The notes beneath the pieces are model-generated. The model saw nothing but the letters and a program-made list of their open reading frames with translations. It did no database searches and was not told the DNA's origin. Position numbers and translations under genes: made by a program. This document shows, piece after piece, positions 45,685 through 54,670 of a stretch of DNA of 64,000 nt. This stretch comes from Leeuwenhoekiella palythoae (GTDB taxonomy: Bacteria > Bacteroidota > Bacteroidia > Flavobacteriales > Flavobacteriaceae), in assembly GCF_900130045.1 (NCBI RefSeq), contig NZ_FQXT01000005.1:1-64000 (forward strand). The letters run 5' to 3'. Every line of letters starts with the position of its first letter. Within the stretch, counting starts at the first letter, position 1.

Positions 45685-48600
45685 TGTCTTTTAAACCAAT
45701 AGTTATGCTCAAAATATTACAACTAACCTGTATTTTATGCTTGTTTCTCTATGGGGGAGTTACTCAAGGGCTCTATGCTCAAACTTCTGCTGACACTACT
45801 GATGTAGCTTCTGAGTCTTCAAAAGGAATGGCAGTAACAGGAATCATTAAGAATGCTGCGAACGGTAAAGGCATTTCTGGAATAAACATCGCCGTGCCTA
45901 ATTTTTCTGCTGCCATCAGTAATGAAGATGGAAGTTTTTCTATAAATGTGCCGCACCTAAATGCGCTGCTTAGCGTTAGCGGTCAAGAGTTTCAAAGTAA
46001 AGTATACCCGCTCAACAACAGATCTAGCGGAATTGAAATTTTGCTTTATGAAGCCAACTATTCTCAGTTTTATCAAAATTCAGAATTACCCGGAGGGCAA
46101 GCTTTACAATATACTAATCCAAAGGCTGCCACTACGGTAAACTTTTCTGAAGGACAATGGGGCAACCCGGTTAATGAGTCGGTTGCAGATTTTTTACAAG
46201 GGCGTGTAGCCGGCCTCAACAGTGTACGTAAATCTGGCGTGCCAGGTGCGGGCGCAAACCTTACACTACGAGGTTTTAATTCGCTTTATGCTACAAATAA
46301 ACCTTTACTTATTGTAGACGGTATGATATACGATGATGAAGATTATGGATCCGGAATCATTCAGTATACCGGTTCTTCTCCACTTTCTATGCTAGAGGTA
46401 AAAGACATTGAGGATATAACTGTTTTGAAAGATGGCTCTTCAATTTACGGAACCAAAGGATCTAACGGGGTGATCATCATAACCACCACCCGACCGGTTG
46501 ATCTAAGTACAAAAATAGATTTTACGATGTACGGTGGAATCAATCAAGAACCTAATGAACTGCCGGTATTGCGGTCAGGAGACTACAGAACTTATTTATC
46601 TCAGCTTGTTGCCACACGCGGTGATACTCAGCAACAAATAGCCAATTACCCTTGGATGAATGATGATAGACAAAGTGAGAATTACTATGCCTATCATAAT
46701 CAGACCAACTGGCAAGATCAGGTTTTTAAAAGCAGTGCAAACCAAAACTATTTTTTAAAAATTAGAGGTGGTGATGATATTGCAAAATATGGCCTTTCGG
46801 TAGGATATCTCAACAGTGAAGGTGTAATTAGAAATACAGGCCTTGAGCGGTATAACACCCGCTTGAATGCCGCACTTAGATTAACCGAAAAACTGACCGT
46901 AAACGCAAATCTTTCCTTTATTCATAATACAGAGCATTTACAAGATCAAGGTTTAGCGTATAAAACCAGCCCAATGTATCTGGCACTTACTAAAGCTCCA
47001 TTTACAGCAATAAATGTGATCAATGCAGCCGGAGAAGTTTCTCCTAATTTATCTGATGTTGATCTATTTAATGTGGGGAATCCGCTTGCAATTATTGAGA
47101 ACGGAATTGGCATTAATAAAAATTATCGCTTTTACGGGAATCTGGACTTCAATTATAGCATCGCCGAAAATCTACAGGCTAATATGCTGGTTGGGCTTAC
47201 GTATAACAAAGAACGAGAGTCTTTCTTTATACCTGATTTTGGTGTGGCAGATGTTATTTTACCTACGGCGATAGGTAACAACCGCAGCGGTAGTGAAGTA
47301 CAACGTTTATACTCTCTGTATACTGACACCTATTTGAATTATGGAAAACGCTTCAATAATACGCACGGTTTAGATCTCAGATTAGGCTTTAGAACACAAA
47401 GCAACGAATCTGAAAGCGATCTAGGTCTTGGATTCAATTCGGCTACAGATGATTTTACAACAGTGGGTGCCGGGAGCAATTTACTTCGTGTTGTAGGAGG
47501 TTCTTTAGGCGAATGGAAGTGGATCAACGGCTATCTCAGCGCAGAATATGATTACCTCAACAAATATTATTTAACGCTTAATGGAGCAATTGACAGTTCT
47601 AGTCGCTTTGGAGATGATATTCAAAATGGAGGCTTCAACATTGGAGATTCACAATTTGCAGCCTTAGGGTCTGTATCAGGAGCGTGGCTGCTTTCTTCAG
47701 AGGATCTTTTTAAAAATGCTTCGGCTTTAGACCTTTTAAAATTGAGAGCAAGCTACGGAGTAAGCGGTAACGATGATATTGGCAATTTTACTTCACAGCA
47801 GCTTTATGTATCCCAGAATCTTTTAGGGATTCAGGGCCTCGTTCGCGGAAATATTGGGAATCCCGAACTCAAATGGGAAACGGTTTCTAAACTGAACTTA
47901 GGTCTTGACTTGAGCTTGTTCAACGAGCGCTTTAATGCTTCAGTTGATGTGTATCAAAATAAAACTTCTGATATGATTACTTACGAGCCGGTTAATACCA
48001 CAAGCGGTTTTAACTATGTAGTTTCTAACAGTGGCGATATGCAAACACAAGGTATTGACTTAAGCCTGAATACCCGACTGGTAAATACTTCTGATGTTAA
48101 GTTTGACTTAGGACTCAACCTTTCGCGCTACGTCAATGAGGTGACCGGTTTACCTTCGGGACCTATTATTTCTGAATTTGGTGGCGCAACCTATATCACG
48201 CACGAAGGTCAGGATGCTAATTTATTTTTTGGATATGAGACTAATGGCGTTTATGCAAATACCGCCGACGCTCAAGCCGCAGGGTTAAGTAGAAGAATGG
48301 AAAATGGTGCGCTACGTGCTTTTAGTGGCGGTGATGTCATTTTTACAGATTTAAACAATGACGGCATTATTGACGATGATGATCGGGTCGTAATAGGAAA
48401 TCCTAATCCGGATCTCTTTGGAAGTTTCAGCGCTAACTTTAAATGGAAACGCTTAAGTATTTCGAGCTTATTCAATTTTTCGCTAGGCAATGATCTTTAC
48501 AATGGTGTACGCTATAATCTGGAGAAAATGAGTGGTTATGAGAACCAGACTATTGCTGTAAACAATCGCTGGGTTGCAGAAGGTCAGCAGACTACAATAC

Positions 48601-48896
48601 CTAGAGCAGTTTGGGGCGATCCATTAGGCAACGCTTCATTTTCTGATCGCTGGATTGAGGATGGCTCTTATTTACGACTTAAAACCCTCGTGGTGGCCTA
48701 TGATGTTTCAATAGATCTAGAACATATAAAATCATTTAAAGTATATGCTTCGGCAAATAACCTGTTTACGCTGACTGATTATTTAGGCTACGACCCAGAG
48801 TTCAGTGCGACTTCTTCCATTTTTGGTCAAGGAGCAGATCTGGGGTTAATGCCACAGTTTACTACAATACAAATGGGTTTAAGACTAGGACTATAA
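45684..48896 (+). CDS. SusC/RagA TonB-dependent transporter (FAS1 locus, second)
   Basis: A 1070-residue SusC-like receptor with signal peptide (to about GLYAQT), carboxypeptidase-regulatory-like domain (VTGIIKNAANGKGISGINIAV) and plug with LQGRVAGLNSVRKSGVPGAGANLTLRG (split here as RGFNSLYATNKPLLIVDG). Another plug motif is KDGSSIYGTKGSNGVIIITT. The barrel ends TTIQMGLRLGL. Like the first FAS1-locus SusC it lacks the VVVGYGT linker. Its ATG overlaps the previous stop by one base. It pairs with the SusD 12 bases downstream. Confidence 0.95.
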   Translation: MSFKPIVMLKILQLTCILCLFLYGGVTQGLYAQTSADTTDVASESSKGMAVTGIIKNAANGKGISGINIAVPNFSAAISNEDGSFSINVPHLNALLSVSGQEFQSKVYPLNNRSSGIEILLYEANYSQFYQNSELPGGQALQYTNPKAATTVNFSEGQWGNPVNESVADFLQGRVAGLNSVRKSGVPGAGANLTLRGFNSLYATNKPLLIVDGMIYDDEDYGSGIIQYTGSSPLSMLEVKDIEDITVLKDGSSIYGTKGSNGVIIITTTRPVDLSTKIDFTMYGGINQEPNELPVLRSGDYRTYLSQLVATRGDTQQQIANYPWMNDDRQSENYYAYHNQTNWQDQVFKSSANQNYFLKIRGGDDIAKYGLSVGYLNSEGVIRNTGLERYNTRLNAALRLTEKLTVNANLSFIHNTEHLQDQGLAYKTSPMYLALTKAPFTAINVINAAGEVSPNLSDVDLFNVGNPLAIIENGIGINKNYRFYGNLDFNYSIAENLQANMLVGLTYNKERESFFIPDFGVADVILPTAIGNNRSGSEVQRLYSLYTDTYLNYGKRFNNTHGLDLRLGFRTQSNESESDLGLGFNSATDDFTTVGAGSNLLRVVGGSLGEWKWINGYLSAEYDYLNKYYLTLNGAIDSSSRFGDDIQNGGFNIGDSQFAALGSVSGAWLLSSEDLFKNASALDLLKLRASYGVSGNDDIGNFTSQQLYVSQNLLGIQGLVRGNIGNPELKWETVSKLNLGLDLSLFNERFNASVDVYQNKTSDMITYEPVNTTSGFNYVVSNSGDMQTQGIDLSLNTRLVNTSDVKFDLGLNLSRYVNEVTGLPSGPIISEFGGATYITHEGQDANLFFGYETNGVYANTADAQAAGLSRRMENGALRAFSGGDVIFTDLNNDGIIDDDDRVVIGNPNPDLFGSFSANFKWKRLSISSLFNFSLGNDLYNGVRYNLEKMSGYENQTIAVNNRWVAEGQQTTIPRAVWGDPLGNASFSDRWIEDGSYLRLKTLVVAYDVSIDLEHIKSFKVYASANNLFTLTDYLGYDPEFSATSSIFGQGADLGLMPQFTTIQMGLRLGL

Positions 48897-48908
48897 TTTA
48901 AGAAAGAG

Positions 48909-50669
48909 ATGATGACACTATTTACAAATACAAAATATACGCTAAAGCTTGGGGCTCTTGCATTGTTCTTAGGATTAGGTTCTTGTCAAGAATATCTAAA
49001 TGTGGAACCTCAGGACCAACTGAATAAAGATCAGGTTTATCGCGATGTTTTTGACGCAGATGCCGCTGTGGTGGGTATCTATGGAAAGTTTATGGGACTT
49101 GCAGAAAAATACGTTGTTCTTAACGAATTGCGTGCAGACTTAGTAAGCCCTACCTATAATGCTGGTCCATTTTACACACAACTCAGCGAACATAGCGTAA
49201 CCGCTGAAAACCCATACGCAAGCCCGAAAGATTTCTATGAGGTAATCAACAATTGTAACGATGCGCTGAAGAATTTTGATCTTATGCGCGCTGATAACAG
49301 ATTAGACAGTAATGAATACAATGAGCGCTACTCAGATATAGGAACTTTAAGAAGTTGGTTATACTTACAATTAGGAATTCACTACGGTCAGGTGCCTTAC
49401 ATCACGGAGCCGGTCGAGAACCTAAATGATATTCGCAACCTCAATCAATATCCACGCATTCAATTTGAGGAATTATTAAATGAGCTCATCACATTCACCG
49501 AAGGCTTGCCTTATACAGATACTTACAGTGCCAATAGTACCTTACTCATAGATGTTGATGGGTATAACACCGGGAAATTTTTCATCAATAAAGAATGTTT
49601 GCTGGGTGATTTACATCTATGGCGAGGTAATTATGTGCAGGCAGCATCGCACTACAAAGTGGTTTTAGAAACCGCCTCAGACAGTGGTAGCGACTCTGAA
49701 CGCTATGATGTATACCGCGTAAAATATGCTGAGATCGCAAGCAATAATGACTTAGCTGTAGGTTATATACGTTACCGCGAGCAAGATGCTCAGGCGCTGA
49801 TCAATAATAATACGCAAGGTTGGCGTTCTATGTTTTCTAGAGAGCCAGATGCCTTATGGAACACCGAGTGGATCTGGTCACTACCCTTTGACTCCAGCTT
49901 TGCGCCTGAAAATCCGTTCATCAATTTATTTTCTAATCAGAATGGGAACTACCTACTCAAGCCGTCTCAAGAAGCGATGAATTTATGGGAAGATCAAACG
50001 CAGCTTAACGGGTTTCCTTATGATGCCCGCGGTTCTAAGTTCTCTTATTCCATGATTAACGGCGATCCGGTTATCATGAAGTATTTATATAACTACTTAG
50101 ACCCCGTAAGTCAATTACCGGTAGATGTATTTCAACGCGATGGCAGATGGTTTCTGTATCGTGCAGCAAAATTGCATTTACGTTATGCTGAAGCGGCAAA
50201 CCGCGATGGGCAACACCGTCTCGCTGATGCTTTACTCAACTATGGTTTACAAAATGAATATACCGTTGAAGGCGTTGAAGATGTGACAGATATAGAACAG
50301 ACGAATCTTCCGTTTCCATATGATTTTGATGCGAGACAAGGTGATTTCCCTTTCTATAGAGGAAATTGGTATCGCAACGGTGGTCTGCGAGGTAGAGCCT
50401 ATCTCGAGCGTGCGCCGGTTTATGGGGACAGCTTGATTTCCATAGAAAATAATTTAATTGAAGAAGCTGCGCTCGAACTTGCTTTTGAAGGCAATCGCTG
50501 GGGAGACTTAGTGCGCGTAGCAATACATCGTAACGATCCTGCATTTTTAGCTGATAAGATCTATGCTAAACTGAATGCGCAAGGCAATGCAGAAGCTTCT
50601 GCCGTACGTACCAAATTAATGTCTCAAGAAAACTGGTACCTCCCTTTTGTATGGAACGATGAAGAGTAA
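48909..50669 (+). CDS. SusD/RagB lipoprotein (FAS1 locus, second)
   Basis: A 586-residue SusD-like lipoprotein (signal to Cys26, LGLGSC), longer than the first one. It starts QEYLNVEPQDQLNKDQVYRDVFDADAAVVGIYGKF. Core motifs are IGTLRSWLYLQLGIHYGQVPYI, and the C-terminal signature is NLIEEAALELAFEGNRWGDLVRVAIHR. It closes the FAS1/SusCD operon, since a strong hairpin follows 48 bases after its stop. The extra length lies in central loops, which could widen the ligand site. Confidence 0.94.
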   Translation: MMTLFTNTKYTLKLGALALFLGLGSCQEYLNVEPQDQLNKDQVYRDVFDADAAVVGIYGKFMGLAEKYVVLNELRADLVSPTYNAGPFYTQLSEHSVTAENPYASPKDFYEVINNCNDALKNFDLMRADNRLDSNEYNERYSDIGTLRSWLYLQLGIHYGQVPYITEPVENLNDIRNLNQYPRIQFEELLNELITFTEGLPYTDTYSANSTLLIDVDGYNTGKFFINKECLLGDLHLWRGNYVQAASHYKVVLETASDSGSDSERYDVYRVKYAEIASNNDLAVGYIRYREQDAQALINNNTQGWRSMFSREPDALWNTEWIWSLPFDSSFAPENPFINLFSNQNGNYLLKPSQEAMNLWEDQTQLNGFPYDARGSKFSYSMINGDPVIMKYLYNYLDPVSQLPVDVFQRDGRWFLYRAAKLHLRYAEAANRDGQHRLADALLNYGLQNEYTVEGVEDVTDIEQTNLPFPYDFDARQGDFPFYRGNWYRNGGLRGRAYLERAPVYGDSLISIENNLIEEAALELAFEGNRWGDLVRVAIHRNDPAFLADKIYAKLNAQGNAEASAVRTKLMSQENWYLPFVWNDEE

Positions 50670-50716
50670 CTAACGATTTTGTTTGTGTTTAGATTTAATT
50701 CTAATTTTGAGACGAT

Positions 50717-50750
50717 AATGCTGCGGGTAACACCGCGGCATTGTTGTTTT
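50717..50750 (+). terminator. Terminator at the end of the FAS1/SusCD operon
   Basis: AATGCTGCGG (50717-50726) and CCGCGGCATT (50733-50742) pair with one G-T wobble across a six-base loop, followed by GTTGTTTT. It separates the second susD from the sulfatase transcription unit, which has its own promoter. Confidence 0.85.
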
Positions 50751-50779
50751 AAAGCAGTTTGTGTATTTCTACAAACACA

Positions 50780-50824
50780 CAGGAGAGAACAGGATAGAAT
50801 ACCTTAGCTTGATCGCTAACTTTG
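50780..50824 (+). promoter_or_regulatory. Sulfatase operon promoter with CAGG direct repeat
   Basis: CAGGAGAG (50780-50787) and CAGGATAG (50790-50797) repeat with 10-base period. Exactly 19 bases later comes TAACTTTG (50817-50824), a perfect TAnnTTTG box. The layout is the same as at 35343-35387. The leader to the sulfatase ATG is about 30 bases. Confidence 0.7.
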
Positions 50825-50862
50825 AATAGCTTCCTTTAATTAAACACTATTCATTACAGCAT

Positions 50863-52248
50863 ATGCCAAGATTCTCATCAATTTTCTGTTTATTCTTTTC
50901 TTGCATAGTGTCAATTTTAGTAAGTGTTTCTTGCAAGGAAAATCACAGTACTAAATCTGAAGTTTCCAATGATAAACCGAACTTTTTAGTCATTATTGCT
51001 GATGACGCGGGCTGGAATGATTTAGGGATTCACGGTTCAGAAATCAAAACGCCTACTTTAGACAGTCTGGCCGCGCAAGGACTTCTTTTAGAACGTTACT
51101 ACACCTACCCCACCTGTTCCCCTGCTCGCGCAAGTTTCTTAACCGGGCGTCCGGCAAGCAGAATGGGCATCGTAGCTCCTATAAGTGGTCGCAGTGAACT
51201 CAATCTACCGGATAGCATTACAACCTTACCTCAGGCGCTTGGTGCGCTTAACTACAACACAGCATTAATGGGTAAATGGCATTTAGGCCTAAAACCCGAA
51301 AGTGGTCCCGAAGCCTATGGATTTGATTTTTCCTACGGATTTTTACACGGTCAACTAGATCAGTATGCGCATACGTATAAAAATGGCGACAGCACCTGGT
51401 ATAAAAATGGAAAATTCATCACCGAAGAAGGGCACGTAACAGATTTACTTACAGCTGGCGCGATACATTATTTAGACACTCTAAATCCGGAAAAACCCTT
51501 TTACCTGCAGTTGGCATACAGCGCACCACATATTCCGTTGCAGGAGCCTCAAGAATGGTTAGAACAGTACAGTTCAATTGCAGACAGTTCACGACGCGCT
51601 TATGCCGCTGCGATGAGTCATATGGATCACGGCATTGGCAAAGTGCTGCAGAAATTAAAGCAAACTCAAAGAGCTGAAAATACCATCATTCTTTTTATAA
51701 GCGATAACGGAGCTCAAGAACAATGGATTCCTACCACACAATATGAAGGTAAATATGGTCCTAATTATACTCTGGGCAGTAATCTACCGTTGAGGGATTT
51801 TAAAACCTCTAATTATGAAGGAGCCCTTCGTGTTCCTGCAATTTTTTCTTGGCCGAAACTCAATGCCAAAGGTTCGTCTTCAAATTATATTAATGTTTCA
51901 GACTGGATGCCTACCTTTTTACAATGGGCGCAGGCCACAGCAATACCGCCTTCGGTGGATGGGGAATCGATCGAAAAATTACTAACTTCATCAACAAGTG
52001 CACGCAAAAAGCCTATTTACACTCGAGGTCATTTGCAAGAATCTTTAATTGTTCCGCCGTTTAAACTGATTAGAACGCGCCACCTAGAGGGTCAAGCCGA
52101 TTTTGAATTGTATGATATTGAAAGTGACCCTTCAGAAACCCAAAATATAGTTTTAGAACACCCTAAGAAAGTTGATGAATTAAAAGTAATTTTAAAGGAA
52201 GAGTTTTCTAAAGATACTCCGCAAGTCAATGTTGAGCTTAAACATTAA
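50863..52248 (+). CDS. Family S1 sulfatase lipoprotein
   Basis: A 461-residue formylglycine-dependent sulfatase with a lipoprotein signal to Cys24 (SVSC). The CSPAR maturation signature (YPTCSPARASFLTGR) puts the modified cysteine at residue 85. Metal aspartates D47 and D48 lie in VIIADDAGWNDLG, and LMGKWHLG holds the usual Lys/His. It resembles arylsulfatase B-type (4-sulfohydrolase-like) members. It needs an anaerobic-type or FGE maturase that is not in the window. With rhamnose mutarotase downstream it suggests a sulfated, rhamnose-bearing glycan; this is inference. Confidence 0.93.
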   Translation: MPRFSSIFCLFFSCIVSILVSVSCKENHSTKSEVSNDKPNFLVIIADDAGWNDLGIHGSEIKTPTLDSLAAQGLLLERYYTYPTCSPARASFLTGRPASRMGIVAPISGRSELNLPDSITTLPQALGALNYNTALMGKWHLGLKPESGPEAYGFDFSYGFLHGQLDQYAHTYKNGDSTWYKNGKFITEEGHVTDLLTAGAIHYLDTLNPEKPFYLQLAYSAPHIPLQEPQEWLEQYSSIADSSRRAYAAAMSHMDHGIGKVLQKLKQTQRAENTIILFISDNGAQEQWIPTTQYEGKYGPNYTLGSNLPLRDFKTSNYEGALRVPAIFSWPKLNAKGSSSNYINVSDWMPTFLQWAQATAIPPSVDGESIEKLLTSSTSARKKPIYTRGHLQESLIVPPFKLIRTRHLEGQADFELYDIESDPSETQNIVLEHPKKVDELKVILKEEFSKDTPQVNVELKH

Positions 52249-52391
52249 AGCATTCCTGCTAAAATTCAGCCTAAAATAAAAAAAGTATGAGCATTTCTAA
52301 AACAACCAATCAAGAGGCAAAACCAAGAGGTATTCAAAAAAAACACATTTTTAATTTCAATGTAGACATAGAAGCCGTAAGCTGGCTACCA

Positions 52392-53672
52392 ATGCCATTA
52401 AAATGCCTGAGCACCGCCTTTCTTATTTTAGCACTGGCCGGCTGTTCACAGCATAAGGAGAAAGCACTGACACAAATTAGCCTTACCAATCCTGAGGACA
52501 TTTCGCTTACTGATAAAGCTGTTGCTATTCCGCTAGAAAAATTAGAGTATACCGCTTCAAAAAACTATCCGCTACTTACACTTGATCAAGATACCATAGC
52601 CTCGCAATTGAGTGATATGGATGCAGATGGCACAGCCGATCATCTATTTTTTGTTATGGATTTTGAACCAAAGGAAGCTAAAAAAATTCAACTTGAGTGG
52701 GTTGCAGAGGCTCCTCAATATGACCTAAAAACAAGTATACGTTTTGGTAAACGTGAGGCGAAAGACCAACCGGTACAACCTGCTTTAGAAGAGACGCTCT
52801 CTGCTCAAGATATGCCGAAAGCTTTAGGTTTTCAAAAGTATCAAACCGATGGCCCAACTTGGGAAAACGACAAAGTTGCCTTTAGACATTATCTTGACGG
52901 AAGAAACGCAAAAGACGTTTACGGGAAGAAAACGGCAGCTATTTCCCCGGAAAATGTTGGTCTAGATTCGGCCGGCGCAGTTGTTGACAATTACCATACG
53001 ATGGAAGCTTGGGGCCGCGATGTTTTCCCGGTAGGTAATTCAGCCGGACTGGGTGGCTTTGGAGTTATCGCGAAGGACAGCATCAGACGTTTAGGAATTC
53101 TGGTTACAGACACGCTTAGTAATGTAGAACAAACCCATTTTAAAATTATTGAAGAAGGTGCGGTTAAATCAACCATGCATATTGACTATACTAACTGGAA
53201 CACCGCAGGAAATACGTATCAAGCAGAAGAGACTACGAGTATATGGCCGGGGATGTATGCCTACCAAAATACGGTTTCGGTTGCCGGATTACAGCAAGGC
53301 GATACGCTCGCCATCGGGCTTTCAAACATTAACAATAAAAATGGTGTAGAAGAATTAAAATCCGAAAAATGGGTTGCGCTTATTCAACATGACAGCTTGA
53401 CCTACGATCGTAAATGGGTTATGGGAAGTGCATTGATTCTGCCTGCTACTGCCTATCAAAATTATACTGAAGCACCAAGCACCGGAAATTTCACACAATC
53501 CTATTTGGCTAAACTCAATGTAGGCAACGATACGCCGGTGACCTATTATGGAGTTTCTGGTTGGGAGTTGAGCCAAGAGCCAAAATTTAAAGATGCTGCT
53601 TATTTTAAATCTTATGTAGAGCAATTGGCTAACCAATTATATACTGAGATCGATATTCAAATAGAAAACTAG
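52392..53672 (+). CDS. DUF4861-family lipoprotein (sulfatase operon copy)
   Basis: A 426-residue lipoprotein if started at ATG 52392, which gives a normal signal peptide (Cys18, LALAGC). An in-frame ATG at 52287 would add 35 residues before the signal and is less likely. It shares the DUF4861 core with the 32686-33690 protein: TWENDKVAFRHYLDGRNAKDVYGKK and YHTMEAWGRDVFPVGNSAGLGG. It has an extra N-terminal beta-rich domain of about 130 residues. Activity is unknown. It lies between the sulfatase and rhamnose mutarotase genes. Confidence 0.82.
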   Translation: MPLKCLSTAFLILALAGCSQHKEKALTQISLTNPEDISLTDKAVAIPLEKLEYTASKNYPLLTLDQDTIASQLSDMDADGTADHLFFVMDFEPKEAKKIQLEWVAEAPQYDLKTSIRFGKREAKDQPVQPALEETLSAQDMPKALGFQKYQTDGPTWENDKVAFRHYLDGRNAKDVYGKKTAAISPENVGLDSAGAVVDNYHTMEAWGRDVFPVGNSAGLGGFGVIAKDSIRRLGILVTDTLSNVEQTHFKIIEEGAVKSTMHIDYTNWNTAGNTYQAEETTSIWPGMYAYQNTVSVAGLQQGDTLAIGLSNINNKNGVEELKSEKWVALIQHDSLTYDRKWVMGSALILPATAYQNYTEAPSTGNFTQSYLAKLNVGNDTPVTYYGVSGWELSQEPKFKDAAYFKSYVEQLANQLYTEIDIQIEN

Positions 53673-53676
53673 CCCT

Positions 53677-53997
53677 ATGCCTGTTCACGCTTTTACCATG
53701 CAACTCAAACCCGGTTTTGAGAAAGAATATAAACGCCGTCACGATTTGATCTGGCCGGAACTGCAAAAACTGCTAAACGATTCCGGGATCGAAACCTATC
53801 ATATTTTTCTGGATGAATCTAACCTGAAGCTTTTTGCATTTCAACAACTCAAAGAAGGGCATACCACTGCGGCACTTCCGCAGGATCCCATTGTAAAGAA
53901 ATGGTGGGCCTATATGGCTGACATTATGGAAACCAACGCAGACCATTCTCCTGTAGAAATTCCATTAAATGAAGTTTTTGAGCTACAAAAGGAGTAA
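53677..53997 (+). CDS. rhaM: L-rhamnose mutarotase
   Basis: A 106-residue RhaM-type protein that interconverts alpha and beta anomers of L-rhamnose (some act on related uronates). The conserved YKRRHDLIWPEL with His22, and KKWWAYMADIMETNADHSPV, match E. coli RhaM in spacing. It is four bases after the DUF4861 gene and ends the operon with a strong terminator. No rhamnose isomerase, kinase or aldolase gene is in the window, so either the rest of the pathway is elsewhere or the enzyme serves another sugar. Confidence 0.93.
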   Translation: MPVHAFTMQLKPGFEKEYKRRHDLIWPELQKLLNDSGIETYHIFLDESNLKLFAFQQLKEGHTTAALPQDPIVKKWWAYMADIMETNADHSPVEIPLNEVFELQKE

Positions 53998-54030
53998 GAC
54001 CAAGTTTCACAAATAGAAACTAAAAATATA

Positions 54031-54058
54031 AACCCTGAATGTAAATATTCAGGGTTTT
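54031..54058 (+). terminator. Terminator after rhaM
   Basis: AACCCTGAAT and ATTCAGGGTT pair perfectly across a six-base loop, followed by TT and further Ts. It closes the sulfatase-DUF4861-rhaM unit. Confidence 0.92.
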
Positions 54059-54090
54059 GTTTTGATAAGCTGCTTTTAATGTTACTAGCC

Positions 54091-54618
54091 TTATTTACTA
54101 GAGCCTTTAAAGTTTTGCGAACTGTTTTTAAACAGTACATTAAAGGTTGTCAAACTAACGTAAATACGGGTTATATATTGCTGAAGATCTATTTTCTCTT
54201 GATCGTCAAGATTTTTACTGCTGTTGATCTTCTGTTCCATCACTCGAATACGATCTCGCACCATTACGATCTTGTGAAAGAAGGTTTCAATAGGAATATC
54301 TTTACTTGCCAGACCTGCATCTGCCGGACTTAACGTGAGGGTGCCGCCTTTGTATTTATCAGCTATAGGTACAATCTCAGAAATATCTGAATACTGCTTC
54401 AGTAAGTTGCGCAACGTCTTTTCGACCTCATAAAAACTTACTGTATCTACCTCATCATCAACTGCCTCAATGATTTCCATTTCGCTATCAATAGTGACCG
54501 TTTCAAGACCGTTGTCAATAAAAGTGATCCAATATAGTTCTGAAGTAACATTGGTCACAACGCCCACACCATATTCAGCGTGTTTAACGCGTGATCCAAT
54601 CCCTAAAATTTTAGCCAT
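54091..54618 (-). CDS. Small cytosolic protein with KOW/CarD-like N-terminal domain
   Basis: A 175-residue protein. Residues 1-55 (GIGSRVKHAEYGVGVVTNVTSELYWITFIDNG) resemble the small Tudor/KOW-like barrel found at the start of CarD or in UvrD-type proteins, which bind RNA polymerase. Residues 65-175 are helical and charged with no signature seen. It is a likely conserved flavobacterial protein of unknown function. It is convergent with rhaM and monocistronic or followed by nothing on its strand. The domain parallel is by eye. Confidence 0.55.
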   Translation of the reverse strand: MAKILGIGSRVKHAEYGVGVVTNVTSELYWITFIDNGLETVTIDSEMEIIEAVDDEVDTVSFYEVEKTLRNLLKQYSDISEIVPIADKYKGGTLTLSPADAGLASKDIPIETFFHKIVMVRDRIRVMEQKINSSKNLDDQEKIDLQQYITRIYVSLTTFNVLFKNSSQNFKGSSK

Positions 54619-54670
54619 AAAAACGAATTAAATTAAACTACCTTTGGTGGCGCTAAGAAATGTTTTAGTA

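Noticed and set aside
52287-52391. Longer start for the second DUF4861 protein
   Set aside because: It would put 35 polar residues before a normal lipoprotein signal peptide, which would be unusual. ATG 52392 is preferred, though it cannot be excluded that the longer form is annotated.
54079-54333. Plus-strand open frame of 84 codons opposite the KOW-like gene
   Set aside because: It lies antisense to a well-formed gene, starts within a terminator-flanked region and has no recognisable domain or start signal.
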